From: Tessaracoccus palaemonis
GTDB lineage: Bacteria; Actinomycetota; Actinomycetes; Propionibacteriales; Propionibacteriaceae
NCBI RefSeq assembly: GCF_019316905.1
Contig: NZ_CP079216.1
Span: forward strand, 1,736,001-1,800,000
Reading direction: 5' to 3'
Length of the DNA: 64,000 bases
Shown here piece by piece: positions 1 through 10,514 of the stretch. The position numbers and the translations under genes are program-made. The notes under the pieces are model-generated. The model saw nothing but the letters and a program-made list of their open reading frames with translations, was not told where the DNA came from and did no database searches. The number at the start of each line of letters is the position of its first letter. Within the stretch, counting starts at the first letter, position 1.

Positions 1-1054
<1,054 letters not shown>

Positions 1055-1141
1055 GGGTTGTGTCCTTCTGTCCAGGTCGAGCCGCACGCGCGTGCGACGA
1101 TGCGCCCGCCATCCTATCCCCCAGCGGCAAGTTTGAACGAA

Positions 1142-1177
1142 GCCCGCCCGGCCGGTCCGTGGACCGGCCGGGCGGGC
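1142..1177 (-). terminator. Rho-independent terminator after hpf
   Basis: There is a perfect 17-bp inverted repeat (arms 1142-1158 and 1161-1177) with a 2-nt loop. On the minus strand it is followed by a T-rich tail, TTCGTTCAAACTT. It starts 22 bp past the hpf stop and isolates hpf from secA. Confidence 0.85.
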
Positions 1178-1199
1178 CGTTGTCTTGTCAGCGGGTGGT

Positions 1200-1799
1200 T
1201 CAGCTGACGTTCAGGTGCAGCACACCGTAGTTGTAGGCCTTGCGGCGGTAGACCACGGACGGGCGACCGGAGTCCCTGTCCTGGTAGAGGAAGAAGTCGT
1301 GGCCGACCAGCTCCATCTCGTCCAGGGCCTGGGCCAGGGTCAGCGGGGTCGCGTCGAACTCCTTCTCGCGCACGACCAGCGGCCCGTCTCCGGTGACGAC
1401 CATGCCCGCGATCTCGCGCGTCTCCACGCCGTCGGTCTCGGGCTGCTGCGCCGTCGTGGACACCGCGTCGGCGACCAGCGCCGTCCGGAGCCCGCGGTGG
1501 GTCTTGCGACGGTCCGCGGCCTTGCGGAGCTGGGCCTTCAGCTTGTCGAGGGCCATGTCGAAGGCGGCCATCTTGTCGCTGGCCATCGCCTCCGCACGGA
1601 TCACGGGGCCCTTGCTGCGCAGGGTCAGCTGCACGTTCGTCGCGTGGGCGGGATCCCTGGTGTTGTCATCGACGTTGAAGTCGACCTCGACGCGGATCAC
1701 CCTGTCGCGCAGACGCGAGACGGTGGCGAGGCGGTCGGTGACGACCTCCCTCAGCTCGGGGCTGATCGTGCAGTGTCGGCCGGTGACGACGATATCCAT
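1200..1799 (-). CDS. hpf: Long-form ribosome hibernation promoting factor
   Basis: This 199-residue protein binds the 30S decoding region in slow growth and promotes 100S ribosome dimers. Residues 1 to about 100 form the S30AE/YfiA-type domain (MDIVVTGRH start, with the conserved IRVEVDF and [12 protein letters not shown] segments). A linker of about 35 residues follows. The C-terminal dimerisation domain ends with [18 protein letters not shown], typical of long HPF. The frame is open further upstream, but ATG at 1799 has GGAGG four to five bases before it and matches the family start. A strong terminator follows the gene. Upstream of secA is the usual actinobacterial location. Confidence 0.95.
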   Translation of the reverse strand: MDIVVTGRHCTISPELREVVTDRLATVSRLRDRVIRVEVDFNVDDNTRDPAHATNVQLTLRSKGPVIRAEAMASDKMAAFDMALDKLKAQLRKAADRRKTHRGLRTALVADAVSTTAQQPETDGVETREIAGMVVTGDGPLVVREKEFDATPLTLAQALDEMELVGHDFFLYQDRDSGRPSVVYRRKAYNYGVLHLNVS

Positions 1800-1904
1800 G
1801 GTTCCTCCATCTTTCGTGGGGCACGAAACGCCGCAGGTCGGTTCCCACTTCGTGGGCCCTGCGGCGTCTCCATGCACCAACGCTACCGTTCCCCTCAAGG
1901 CATG

Positions 1905-2546
1905 TCAGCCCATCGCAGCAGAGTCGCGCGATTTGTCCGCGCGGGCCACCACGGCGATCCCCGCCACGGGAATCCCGGCCGCCGAGAGCGCCCTTGTCGC
2001 CTCCCGCAGCGTCGCGCCCGTGGTCATGACGTCGTCTACCAGGACGACCCGTCCGGGGAGCGGCCGGGCTGTCATGGATCCACTGAGATTGGCCGCGCGC
2101 CCCGACCTGCCGAGGCCTCGCTGGTGCCCGCCGACGGCACGGCGCCTCAGGACCCGGGCGACCGGTCGGCCCGTCCGCCGCCCGGCCACCGCGGCGAGGC
2201 GGGCGGCATGGTCGAGGCCGCGGGACCGCACCACCGACGGCAGGGACGGCACGGGAACGAGTGCCGCGTCCGGTTCGACCCCGAGCTCCTCGACGGCCAG
2301 GGCGAGCAGACTCCCGAGCACCCCCGCGAGGTGCAGGGCCCCGTCGTCCTTGTAGCGCGGGATGATGCGCATCAGCAGCGGGCGGTAGTCGCAGGCGGCG
2401 ACCACCGGCGGTGATCCGCCCAGGATCAGCGGGGCCCGCTCCAGTGCGGCGCGGCAGTCGGGGCAGATGCCCCAGCCTGGCTTGTCACAGCCAGGGCAGG
2501 AGGAGCCGAGCAGCAGGTCGGCGGCGGCGTTGAGGAGCGGGTTCAT
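1905..2546 (-). CDS. comF: ComF family phosphoribosyltransferase
   Basis: This is a 213-residue protein with an N-terminal zinc ribbon (Cys 17, 20, 28, 31 in CPGC and CPDC pairs) and a C-terminal type I phosphoribosyltransferase fold. The PRPP-binding loop VVLVDDVMTTGAT lies near residues 168-180. ComF is needed for DNA uptake in naturally competent bacteria. In actinobacteria its role is not settled, and a general PRTase role is possible. It follows lpqB by about 57 bp on the same strand and is likely the last gene of the mtrA-mtrB-lpqB-comF unit. No clear Shine-Dalgarno precedes the ATG. Confidence 0.88.
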   Translation of the reverse strand: MNPLLNAAADLLLGSSCPGCDKPGWGICPDCRAALERAPLILGGSPPVVAACDYRPLLMRIIPRYKDDGALHLAGVLGSLLALAVEELGVEPDAALVPVPSLPSVVRSRGLDHAARLAAVAGRRTGRPVARVLRRRAVGGHQRGLGRSGRAANLSGSMTARPLPGRVVLVDDVMTTGATLREATRALSAAGIPVAGIAVVARADKSRDSAAMG

Positions 2547-2603
2547 GCCCCCGTGATGACGCCTTCTGGGGGGTCTGGGTCACCGTCCCGACCGGCTGTG
2601 GAC

Positions 2604-4295
2604 TCAGGAGCTGTAGGAGATGGCCGAGATCTCGTCGGCCACCCGCGTCCAGCGCGTGCGGGCCTCGTAGCGCCACACGACGCCGAGGCCGGTCCTGATG
2701 GCCACGTTGCCTCCGCCGAGGCGCGCCATGGCGGAGATGTCGTCGACGTCGGTCGAGACAGGCCCGAGGTCCTCGATCAGTGAGCCGTCCACCTCGGTGG
2801 TGTAGACGGACCGGATGCTGGCGCCCGTGGCGAGGACCGCCAGCGACAGCTCGGCCTGCCAGGCGACCGCGTGCACGTCGGTGAGTTCCTGGCCGGTGGA
2901 ACTGACCAGCTCGAGCTTCACCCAGGGCGTGGTCGAGGTGCCATCGGGCAGCAGCCCGACGACTCCGAGGCTGCGTTCCGAGGCGGTCTGCACGACCAGC
3001 GCGAGACGCGCCTGCGTCGGCGAGACGGCGAAGCCCGCCAGCACCGCGCCGTTCGGGAGGTCCAGGTCCAGCATCTCGACCGTCCCGGACCTGTCGACCT
3101 CGGCGATGCGCGGGATGCCGTCCTCATCGCCCAGGACGTAGAGCGTCCCGAGCACGTACTGGGGGTGTCTGAGGTTCGTCAGGCCCGTCTCGACGCTGGT
3201 CAGCTCGCCGCCGGAGGATCCGGTCAGGAGCCGGGTGCGGTCGGTGTCGACGTAGGCGAGGCTCACGCCGTCCAGCGAGATGGCGACCTCGCTGACCTCG
3301 TCCGGGCGGGGCGAGATGGGGATCAGGTCGCCCGCCTCACTCAGCTGCCCGGCGACGCCCTGGCGCACGCCGTACAGGTCGGGGCTGGAGCCGCGGGAGA
3401 GCACCTGGTAGCCCTGTTGGCCGGACAGCTCGAGGACGCCGTCGGCGGTGGCTCCCGGAAGCGCGTAGGGCATGCCGTCGACGGTGACGACGAGGCCGGT
3501 CATCCGGGCCACGGACGTCAGCGACCAGATCAGCTGCGCGCCGAGGCGACGGCGCGCGTCGGTGCTCAGATCGTCACTCAGTCCCGTCAGGTCGACGGTC
3601 ACCACGCCCTGGGCATCGATGGTCGCCCGTTCCGGTCCGAGCCCGACCGAAGCGGGGATGGCGTTGGTGACGTTCAGCTCGATGGTCGGCGACGGGCCTT
3701 CAAGGAGCGCGAGCACGACCGAGGTGGGCGTGACCAGCGTCTCAGGCAGGTGGATGGCCTCGGGGACGACGTGCGTGCCGGCCCGCGCCATGTAGTAGAG
3801 CGACACGAGGGAGTAGTAGCGATCGAAGATGTAGCTGGAGAGCAGCAGGCCGGCGGGGGGTGTTCCGATGCGCCACTGGCCGTTCTCCTCCACGACGCCG
3901 AAGTCGAAGGTGAAGGTGTCATTCGCGGCGGTGTAGTGGCCCCCGGAGTCCAGCCGGCCGAGCAGCTGACCGTCGATGCCTGCGGAGTTGTTGTCCGACG
4001 ACACGGAGCCGTTGTAGATGACGGCGCTGGTCGGCTCCCAGACACGGGCAGCGTCGCCCGTGAGGTACTGCCTCGCGACCGCGTAGTCGTCGCTGGGGTC
4101 CGCCATCGCCTGGAGGAAGCCCTCGACGAGCCGGCCGGGGAGCACCCCGTCCGCCGGCGGCTCCGGCGCGACGTCGATGCCCGGTGGCTGGGCGGACAAC
4201 GGCACCTCCTCGACGGGCCCGGATGTGGGGAGCGTGGCGCATCCGACGAGGGTGAGGACGACGACGGCCGTCATGGCGGCCAGCAGGCGTTTCAC
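2604..4295 (-). CDS. lpqB: Lipoprotein LpqB, MtrAB accessory protein
   Basis: This is a 563-residue secreted lipoprotein. The signal peptide ends in a lipobox, LVGC, with the acylated Cys at 19. A GerMN-type region follows at about 150-300, and the C-terminal half reads as a beta-propeller-like domain. LpqB interacts with the extracytoplasmic part of MtrB and modulates phosphorelay to MtrA, affecting cell wall homeostasis and division (known from Mycobacterium). The start overlaps the mtrB stop by 4 nt (ATGA), so the two are translationally coupled. Length and gene order match the family. Confidence 0.95.
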   Translation of the reverse strand: MKRLLAAMTAVVVLTLVGCATLPTSGPVEEVPLSAQPPGIDVAPEPPADGVLPGRLVEGFLQAMADPSDDYAVARQYLTGDAARVWEPTSAVIYNGSVSSDNNSAGIDGQLLGRLDSGGHYTAANDTFTFDFGVVEENGQWRIGTPPAGLLLSSYIFDRYYSLVSLYYMARAGTHVVPEAIHLPETLVTPTSVVLALLEGPSPTIELNVTNAIPASVGLGPERATIDAQGVVTVDLTGLSDDLSTDARRRLGAQLIWSLTSVARMTGLVVTVDGMPYALPGATADGVLELSGQQGYQVLSRGSSPDLYGVRQGVAGQLSEAGDLIPISPRPDEVSEVAISLDGVSLAYVDTDRTRLLTGSSGGELTSVETGLTNLRHPQYVLGTLYVLGDEDGIPRIAEVDRSGTVEMLDLDLPNGAVLAGFAVSPTQARLALVVQTASERSLGVVGLLPDGTSTTPWVKLELVSSTGQELTDVHAVAWQAELSLAVLATGASIRSVYTTEVDGSLIEDLGPVSTDVDDISAMARLGGGNVAIRTGLGVVWRYEARTRWTRVADEISAISYSS

Positions 4296-5848
4296 GCGAC
4301 CTCCTGCGGGGCGTCATCGACAGGGATCACCGGCAGGGGTGGGTGGCCGATGCCGCACCCCGGCTCTCGCGGCAGGACGAGCCGGAACTGGGCGCCGCGT
4401 CCCGGGCGCCCCCAGGCACTCAGCTGACCACGGTGCAGGCGTGCATCCTCCAGCGAGATCGACAGCCCGAGACCGGATCCGCCGACGACGCGGTTGCGGC
4501 TCGGGTCGGCCCGCCAGAACCGGTCGAAGACGCGGCTGGCGTCCTCGGCCTCGAAGCCCACGCCGTGGTCGCGGACGGTGACCGCGACGCAGTCGGCGTC
4601 CGAGGCCAGCGTTATCGTCACCGGACGACCCTCCGCGTGCTCGACGGCATTGGTCACCAGGTTGCGGACGATCCGCCGGATGCGACGCGGGTCCACCGCC
4701 GCGGTGTTGTCCGATGTGCGCAGCTCCACGCTCAGTTCCACGCCCAGCGTGTCGGCCAGCGGTACGACGGCTGCCACCTCGGCGTCGACCAGCGCGGCGA
4801 CATCGGCGTCGTCGAGCGCCAGGACCGCGGCGCCGGCGTCGAACCGCGAGATCTCGAGGAGGTCGGCGAGCAGCACGTCGAAGCGGTCGATCTCCGTGGC
4901 CATCAGCTCGGCGGACCGTCGGGGCAGTGCGCTCATCTCGTCGCGCGCCTCGTACAGCACGTCTGCCGCCATCTTGATGGTGGTCAGCGGCGTGCGCAGC
5001 TCGTGCGAGACGTCGCTGACGAACCGCTGCTGCAGAGTCGACAGCGTCTCGAGCTCGCGGATGCGCTGCTGCAGCTGAGCGGCCATCCGGTTCATGGAGC
5101 GGGCCAACGAGGCCAGGTCGTCGGTCCCTCGCACCGGCATCCGCTCCCCCAGTTGCCCGGAGGCAAGCTTCAGGGCCGTGGTGCTCGCCTTCCTGACCGG
5201 GCCGACGACCTGCGCGGTCACCAGGTAGGCGACGGCCGCCAGGGCCACGACCAGGGCGGCGCCTGTCACCAGGACCGCGCTGCGCAGGGCCTGCAGCGTC
5301 TTGAGTTCGGACGTCATCGGGAAGATGTAGAAGATGGGGTATCGCTCGCCGTTGGTGCCCACCAGGGAGGCGCCGATCGCCCAGCCGGGTTCCGGGTCCA
5401 CCGTCGTGTCGGTGAATACCACCTCGGTGGGGGTGATGAACATGCCCTGCGACTCCTCGACCCGGGAGCGCAGGTCATCGGGCACCGATTCGGCCCTGAT
5501 CCCGGCGGAGACGAGCGTCGAGGTGGGGCCCAGGATGACGACGCGGTACTGCGCCGCCTGCGCATCGGCCAGGTCGGCCAGCTGGTTGAGCGCCTCGTGC
5601 ACGGCGGCGCCCCGGACGTCGGGGGTGCGGAGCTGCTCCTGCATGAACTCGAACACGCCGGCCGCCTCGTTGAGAGAGGCCTCCTTCTTCGCCTCCACGA
5701 CACCGGCGGTCGCCTGCTGCAGGAGCAGCACGCCGGCGAGCACGAGCAGGACGACGGACAGGGTGAGCGTGGTGAACATGACCCGCAGCGGGAGCGAGCC
5801 CCACCACAGGGACCTGAGCCGTCCCCGCGGGTCAGGCCGTCGGCTCAC
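4292..5848 (-). CDS. mtrB: Sensor histidine kinase MtrB
   Basis: This is a 518-residue membrane kinase. TM1 is at about 22-44, the extracytoplasmic sensor at about 45-190, TM2 at about 192-215 and HAMP at about 216-268. The dimerisation/phosphoacceptor helix carries His282 in SHELRTP. The HATPase domain has an N box (NLVTNAVEHA) and a G1 box (VRDHGVGFE). It phosphorylates MtrA to control cell wall hydrolases and DNA replication genes. The start overlaps the mtrA stop by 17 bp, and the stop overlaps the lpqB start by 4 bp. This is the canonical actinobacterial order. Confidence 0.96.
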   Translation of the reverse strand: MSRRPDPRGRLRSLWWGSLPLRVMFTTLTLSVVLLVLAGVLLLQQATAGVVEAKKEASLNEAAGVFEFMQEQLRTPDVRGAAVHEALNQLADLADAQAAQYRVVILGPTSTLVSAGIRAESVPDDLRSRVEESQGMFITPTEVVFTDTTVDPEPGWAIGASLVGTNGERYPIFYIFPMTSELKTLQALRSAVLVTGAALVVALAAVAYLVTAQVVGPVRKASTTALKLASGQLGERMPVRGTDDLASLARSMNRMAAQLQQRIRELETLSTLQQRFVSDVSHELRTPLTTIKMAADVLYEARDEMSALPRRSAELMATEIDRFDVLLADLLEISRFDAGAAVLALDDADVAALVDAEVAAVVPLADTLGVELSVELRTSDNTAAVDPRRIRRIVRNLVTNAVEHAEGRPVTITLASDADCVAVTVRDHGVGFEAEDASRVFDRFWRADPSRNRVVGGSGLGLSISLEDARLHRGQLSAWGRPGRGAQFRLVLPREPGCGIGHPPLPVIPVDDAPQEVA

Positions 5849-6533
5849 CGGCCCGGTACCCGATGCCGCGGACCGTGATCACGATCTCCGGCTTCTCCGG
5901 GTCCTTCTCGACCTTGGCGCGCAGCCGCTGGACGTGGACGTTGACGAGCCGGGTGTCCGCCGCGTTGCGGTATCCCCACACCTCGTCGAGGAGTGCCTCA
6001 CGGCTGAAGACGTGGTTCGGCCGCTTGGCCAGCGCGAGGAGGAGGTCGAACTCGAGCGGCGTGAGCGTCAGGGGCCGCGTGCCGCGTTTGACCTGGTGCG
6101 CCGACACGGAGATGGTCAGGTCCCCGATGGCGAGCTGGTCCTTGCCTGCGTCGGCGATGGTGCGGCGCAGCCTGGTGCGGATGCGGGCGACGAGCTCCTT
6201 CGCCTTGAAGGGCTTGGCGATGTAGTCGTCGGCACCGGCCTCCAGGCCGCTCACGACGTCGGCGGTGTCCGAACGGGCCGTGAGCATGACGATCGGAACG
6301 CCCGACTCGGCACGGATGTCGCGGCACACGCTGACCCCGTCACGCCCGGGCAGCATCAGGTCGAGCAGCACGAGGTCCGGGTCCGACGCGCGGAACTCCT
6401 GCAGCGCGGCATCGCCGGTGGCGCAGCGGACCGTGTCGAACCCCTCCTGGTGGAGGACGAGCTGCAGCATCTCAGCGAGCGCGGCATCATCGTCGACAAC
6501 CAGGATCTTGGGACGGGACCTAACCTCTGTCAC
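5832..6533 (-). CDS. mtrA: DNA-binding response regulator MtrA
   Basis: This is a 233-residue OmpR-type regulator. The receiver domain spans about 9-122 with acidic residues at 14-16, phosphoacceptor Asp58 (LVLLDLMLPG) and the conserved Lys in YIAKPF. The winged-helix DNA-binding domain occupies about 135-228. MtrA controls resuscitation factors, wall hydrolases and chromosome replication in actinobacteria. It is the first gene of the mtrA-mtrB-lpqB unit. The ATG lies close to AGGTTAGG, and the track to the upstream gene is about 108 bp, enough for a promoter. I see no clean consensus there. Confidence 0.96.
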   Translation of the reverse strand: MTEVRSRPKILVVDDDAALAEMLQLVLHQEGFDTVRCATGDAALQEFRASDPDLVLLDLMLPGRDGVSVCRDIRAESGVPIVMLTARSDTADVVSGLEAGADDYIAKPFKAKELVARIRTRLRRTIADAGKDQLAIGDLTISVSAHQVKRGTRPLTLTPLEFDLLLALAKRPNHVFSREALLDEVWGYRNAADTRLVNVHVQRLRAKVEKDPEKPEIVITVRGIGYRAGEPTA

Positions 6534-6641
6534 CTCACAGCCTCCTTGCGTTGCCGACCATGGTAGCGAGGGCCACCCAGCCGCGACAGCTCAAGGTCAC
6601 GGGAAGGTCACGGCCGCGCGGGACCCACGCGGCCAGCGAAA

Positions 6642-7205
6642 TCAGTTGAGTTCCGGGTCCTCGGTCCACGTCGACCAGCGGCCTGTCGCGCCACCGATGC
6701 GCCGCAGCACCTGCCTCCAAAGGCCTTCCGGGTCGGCGAACACGTCCTCGGTCCGCGCCGTCGTCCGGAACCACGAGCCGCGGATGAGCTCACCCTCCAG
6801 CTGGCCCGGCGCCCAGCACGAGAGCCCGACGAACACCCTGAGCTGGGAGAAGGACGTCTCGAGGAGCTCGCGGGGGAAGTTGATGTCCACCACCCCGATG
6901 TCGCCGATCACGCGGTCCCAGCCGGGCGGTGGGGCCTCGGGGTTGGCGGGCTCCCCCAGCGCGACGACCACGTCCAGGTTGACCGGCCCGCCGTCCATGA
7001 CACGCCCCGGCGCCGTGTTGAACTGCTCGATCTCGGCGCGGACCTCGTCGCTGACCGCGGTGGACACCAGGTTCAGGCAGAGTCCGACGGTGCCCTCGGA
7101 GCGGTGCTCGATCAGCAGCACCACGGACCCGTCGAAGAAGCCGCCACGGCCGGGCTGGGTCGCGATGAGCAACTGTCCGACGCCGATTGCTCCAGTGTGT
7201 TCCAC
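6642..7205 (-). CDS. YqgE/AlgH family protein
   Basis: This 187-residue soluble protein belongs to the YqgE/AlgH family. Recognisable elements are GQLLIATQPGRGGFFDGSVVLLIEH at the N-terminus, the GLCLN turn, the GGPV motif and RVFVGLSCWAPGQLEGEL in the C-terminal half. The family function is unknown: AlgH was first linked to alginate regulation in Pseudomonas, but structures show no enzymatic site. It lies between mtrA and a MATE exporter on the same strand, about 27 bp past the exporter stop, so cotranscription with the exporter is possible. Confidence 0.9.
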   Translation of the reverse strand: MEHTGAIGVGQLLIATQPGRGGFFDGSVVLLIEHRSEGTVGLCLNLVSTAVSDEVRAEIEQFNTAPGRVMDGGPVNLDVVVALGEPANPEAPPPGWDRVIGDIGVVDINFPRELLETSFSQLRVFVGLSCWAPGQLEGELIRGSWFRTTARTEDVFADPEGLWRQVLRRIGGATGRWSTWTEDPELN

Positions 7206-7232
7206 GCCGTCGATCCTACAAGGAGGCCGTCG

Positions 7233-8576
7233 TCAGGGGCGGAACGCGGCGGGCCGGGTGCGGGTCGCGGCCCGCAGGACGAGCCAGGCCACCAGCGCCG
7301 AGGCCGCCTCGCCCGTCGCCAACGCTCCCCAGACGCCCGCCGGGCCGAGACCTCCGAGGCCGAGCACCAGCGGCAGGCGGATCGCCAGCAGCGTGCCGAG
7401 CGAGATGGCGTAGGCGGGGGTCGAGCGGCCGAGCGCCTGGAAGTAGCCCGACACCAGTGGAGTGACGCCCGAGAACAGGAACCCGACGGCGACGAGCCGC
7501 AGTCCCCCGGCCGCGAGGTCCACGGCGGCGGGGTCGGCGAGGAAGAACGCCGCCAGGGGTCGCGCGGAGCCCGCGACCAGCGCCGCCGCGCAGGCTCCGT
7601 AGACGATCGTGGCCCGCAGCGACAGGACGCGGGCCCGGTCGACGCGGTGCAGGTGTCCGCTGCCCGCGTTGTAGCTGATGACGGGCTGTGCCCCCTGCGT
7701 GATGCCGAGCTGCGGCATCGTCGCCAGGGTCTGGACGCGTGCCGTCACGGCGTACGCGGCGAGCGCGACCGCCCCGGCTGCGGCGAGGGTGGTGTTGATG
7801 ACCACCGCGAGGATCGTCGCCCCGAAGCTGGCGAGGAACGACGGCGCGCCCACCGCGATCACCTGGCGGGCCAGGCCGGGGTCGGGCACGAGGTCGCGGG
7901 CCCGGATGCGGTAGGCCCGGTCCCGCCGCAGGAAGAAGAACCACACGGCCATCGCCGCGGACACGGCCTGGCCGCCGACCGTGCCCAGCCCGGCGCCGAC
8001 GACGCCCAGCCCGAGCCCGAAGATGAGCAGCGGGTCGAGGCAGACCTGCACGACCACGGGGATGACCCACAGCAGGAGTGAGAACGTGAGCCTGCCCTCG
8101 GCGCGCACGATCGACGAGAACCCCGTCGAGAGGATGGCGCCGCCGAGGATGACGATCGCGTACGGCACGGCGTAGGGCAGCGTCTGGTCCGTGGCCCCGA
8201 TCAGGCGCAGCAGCGGCTCGACGAAGATGATGCCCAGCACCGAGGTGACGACCGCGACCGCCCAGAAGATCGTGAAGGATGTGCCTGCCGCGCGGGCCGC
8301 CTGCGCGCGGTCCCCCGACCCGAGCGACCTGGAGACCAGCGACGCGCCGCCCACCCCCACCGTCGTCGATACGGCGCCGACGAGCAGCAGGAGCGGTGCG
8401 ACGAGGTTCACGGCGGCCAGCGCCACCTCGCCGACGCCGCGCGAGACGAACCAGGCGTTGGTGACGGCGTAGATGCCGTACGCGCCGACCGAGAGCGTGG
8501 TCTGCGTGCACGCCCACCACAGCAGGCTCCCGACGGGGCGCGTCGCGAGCTCCGCCGCGGCGTCACGGCCCCGCAT
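7233..8576 (-). CDS. MATE family efflux transporter
   Basis: This is a 447-residue integral membrane protein with about 12 hydrophobic segments arranged as two halves, each starting with the MATE signature pattern (first half around LWWACTQTTLSVGAYGI, second around VIAVGAPSFLASFGATI). MATE proteins exchange H+ or Na+ for cationic drugs or metabolites. The substrate cannot be read from sequence. The C-terminus is short and Arg-rich. The gene starts 6 bp after the stop of the phosphotransferase gene, so the two are probably cotranscribed. Confidence 0.9.
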   Translation of the reverse strand: MRGRDAAAELATRPVGSLLWWACTQTTLSVGAYGIYAVTNAWFVSRGVGEVALAAVNLVAPLLLLVGAVSTTVGVGGASLVSRSLGSGDRAQAARAAGTSFTIFWAVAVVTSVLGIIFVEPLLRLIGATDQTLPYAVPYAIVILGGAILSTGFSSIVRAEGRLTFSLLLWVIPVVVQVCLDPLLIFGLGLGVVGAGLGTVGGQAVSAAMAVWFFFLRRDRAYRIRARDLVPDPGLARQVIAVGAPSFLASFGATILAVVINTTLAAAGAVALAAYAVTARVQTLATMPQLGITQGAQPVISYNAGSGHLHRVDRARVLSLRATIVYGACAAALVAGSARPLAAFFLADPAAVDLAAGGLRLVAVGFLFSGVTPLVSGYFQALGRSTPAYAISLGTLLAIRLPLVLGLGGLGPAGVWGALATGEAASALVAWLVLRAATRTRPAAFRP

Positions 8577-8582
8577 CGCGCC

Positions 8583-9569
8583 TCAGCCCCGCCCGAAGGC
8601 GTGCATCAGGTTGTCCAGGTTCTCGCGGCCGAAGTCGTAGACCTCGGTGTCGGTGTGACCGCGGTACTTCGTCTCGACGATCATGACGACCGCGAGCGCC
8701 AGGGAGTAGGGGCGCCGCCTGGTCCGCTGCGATTCCGTCAGCGTGTCGATCCCGAAGCCCGCCATGAAGTCGGTCGGGTCCCCGAAGGCCGGCATGTCGA
8801 GCCCGGTCAGCCCCGCCTCCATGAGGGGATCCCCGAACAGCGCCCGCTCGTGGTCGAGGATCGCGACGATGTGCCCGTCGCGGATCATGGAGTTCTTGTT
8901 CCAGAGGTCGACCTCGATCAACTGCGGCACGGTCACCTCGTCGAGCGCGTCCGAGTTCTCCGCCAGGACCGCGCGGATCTCGTCGGGATCCCAGCCGAGG
9001 TCGATGCCAACCCGGCTCCCGTCGTCGAGGATGTCGGTGACCAGCCGCGTGAACGCCTCCCGCCAGGTGGCGTATCCCTCCCCCAGCAGCGGCCCGAAGT
9101 GGGGCCCGACCACGGAGTTGATCTCCCTGTTCAGCGCGCCGAGCTCCCGGTTGCCCGCCGAGACTGTCTCGGGGCTGAGGCGTCCGGCGTCGGCTGCGAG
9201 CCCGAAGTTGTCTGCGTCGATGTACTCCATGAAGAAGAGGTCGGCGTCCACGATCTCGTGGGAGGTGTCGACGTGCTCGACGTGCGGCACGGGAACGGCC
9301 GTCAGGGTGGAGACAAGCCGCATCGCCTCGAGTTCGACGCCCATCATCCCGACCTCGCGCGTGAGCACCTCGACGCCGGCCGGCGGGGCGATCTTCAGCA
9401 CCACGCGCCGCCCGTCCCGAAGCGTGATGCGGTAGGCGACGTTGAACCAGCCCTCGGTGATCTCCTCGGCGAAGTCCTCGCGGGTGGGCACCTCCTCCGG
9501 CCCGTACGCGCGAGCGATGAGCCGACGCAGCGTCTCGGGTGACTGGCGGTTCTTGGTGAGGCTCTCCAT
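8583..9569 (-). CDS. Phosphotransferase family protein (APH-like kinase fold)
   Basis: This is a 328-residue small-molecule kinase of the aminoglycoside phosphotransferase superfamily. The ATP-binding N-lobe contains VVLKIAPP with the conserved Lys. The catalytic loop reads IEVDLWNKN, which keeps the Asp and Asn but has Glu where most relatives have His. The metal-binding segment is ILDHERALFGDP. The substrate is unknown, and resistance is not implied. The ATG at 9569 has AGGAAGAG upstream. The frame stays open to 10355 but that extension is antisense to the DeoR gene. It is divergent from that DeoR regulator and precedes the MATE gene. Confidence 0.85.
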   Translation of the reverse strand: MESLTKNRQSPETLRRLIARAYGPEEVPTREDFAEEITEGWFNVAYRITLRDGRRVVLKIAPPAGVEVLTREVGMMGVELEAMRLVSTLTAVPVPHVEHVDTSHEIVDADLFFMEYIDADNFGLAADAGRLSPETVSAGNRELGALNREINSVVGPHFGPLLGEGYATWREAFTRLVTDILDDGSRVGIDLGWDPDEIRAVLAENSDALDEVTVPQLIEVDLWNKNSMIRDGHIVAILDHERALFGDPLMEAGLTGLDMPAFGDPTDFMAGFGIDTLTESQRTRRRPYSLALAVVMIVETKYRGHTDTEVYDFGRENLDNLMHAFGRG

Positions 9570-9707
9570 GTGCTTCTCTTCCTGGTGACACCGTCGTGGC
9601 TGCGCTGCCGGCGGATGCCACGAGTTTCGCAGCGCGCGGGCGGCCGCGCCAGAAGTTCGTCGAGGACCCGCATGATTCGGGGCGAACCTACGACCTAGAG
9701 TGATCGC

Positions 9708-10475
9708 ATGCAACGATCGGAACGACACAGAGTGATCATCCGGGCGGTGGACAGTGGCGCCCGCAGCATCGCCGACCTCGTGACGCTGACCGGGCAGTCG
9801 CCGGTGACGATCCGCCGCGACCTGACCGAGCTCGCCGAGCAGGGCGCGCTTCGACGCATCCGAGGCGGCGCGGCCCCCGTCGTCCAGCGGGGGACGCAGT
9901 ACCCCTTCGGCCTCCGCCAGACCTCCGACGCCCCCGCCAAGCAGGCGCTGGCCGCAGCGGCGGCCGCGCGCGTGCGCCCCGGCGACAGCGTCCTGATCGA
10001 CAACGGCACGACCGCCCTGGCCGTGGCCGACCAGCTCGCCGGCCTGGGCATCACAGCCATGGCGCTCTCCCTGCACGCGGCGGCGGCCCTGGCCAGGGTG
10101 CCCGGCAACCAGGTCATCGTGCCGGGCGGCACGGTCGGGCCGGACGACCTGTCCTTCACCGGGGCGGGTGTCGCCGAGGCCGTCGAGGCCATGCGGTTCG
10201 ACGTTGCCTTCATCGGGGCCTGCGCCGCCGATCCCGCCAGCGGACTGACCGTCGCCGACTGGAATGACGCACGGGTCAAGAGGGCGGCCATCGCGTCCGC
10301 ACGCAGCACGGTGCTGGTGGCCACGGCGGACAAGTTCTCCCGCACCGCCGCCCACCGGTTCGGCCCCCTTGCCGACCTCGACGTGGTCCTCACCACCCCG
10401 GACGTGTCACCCGTCGTGCTCGAGGAACTGCGCGTCGAGGGCGTCGAGGTCCAGCTCGTCGAGCAGGAGGACTGA
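9708..10475 (+). CDS. DeoR/GlpR family transcriptional regulator
   Basis: This is a 255-residue regulator. The N-terminal winged HTH (residues 1-55) contains SPVTIRRDLTEL followed by GALRRIRGGA, the DeoR signature. The C-terminal DeoR sensor domain, an isomerase-like fold, carries LIDNGTTA and GACAAD motifs that usually bind a sugar phosphate. It is transcribed divergently from the phosphotransferase gene across 138 bp, so that gene and the MATE exporter are the likely targets. The ligand is unknown. The motif AGAGTGATC occurs at the start and again about 31 nt further on, which could be a binding repeat, but I cannot show this. Confidence 0.9.
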   Translation: MQRSERHRVIIRAVDSGARSIADLVTLTGQSPVTIRRDLTELAEQGALRRIRGGAAPVVQRGTQYPFGLRQTSDAPAKQALAAAAAARVRPGDSVLIDNGTTALAVADQLAGLGITAMALSLHAAAALARVPGNQVIVPGGTVGPDDLSFTGAGVAEAVEAMRFDVAFIGACAADPASGLTVADWNDARVKRAAIASARSTVLVATADKFSRTAAHRFGPLADLDVVLTTPDVSPVVLEELRVEGVEVQLVEQED

Positions 10476-10514
10476 CCCCTGGCCCGGGCACCCGGCCGGG
10501 GGCAGAATGGCCGC

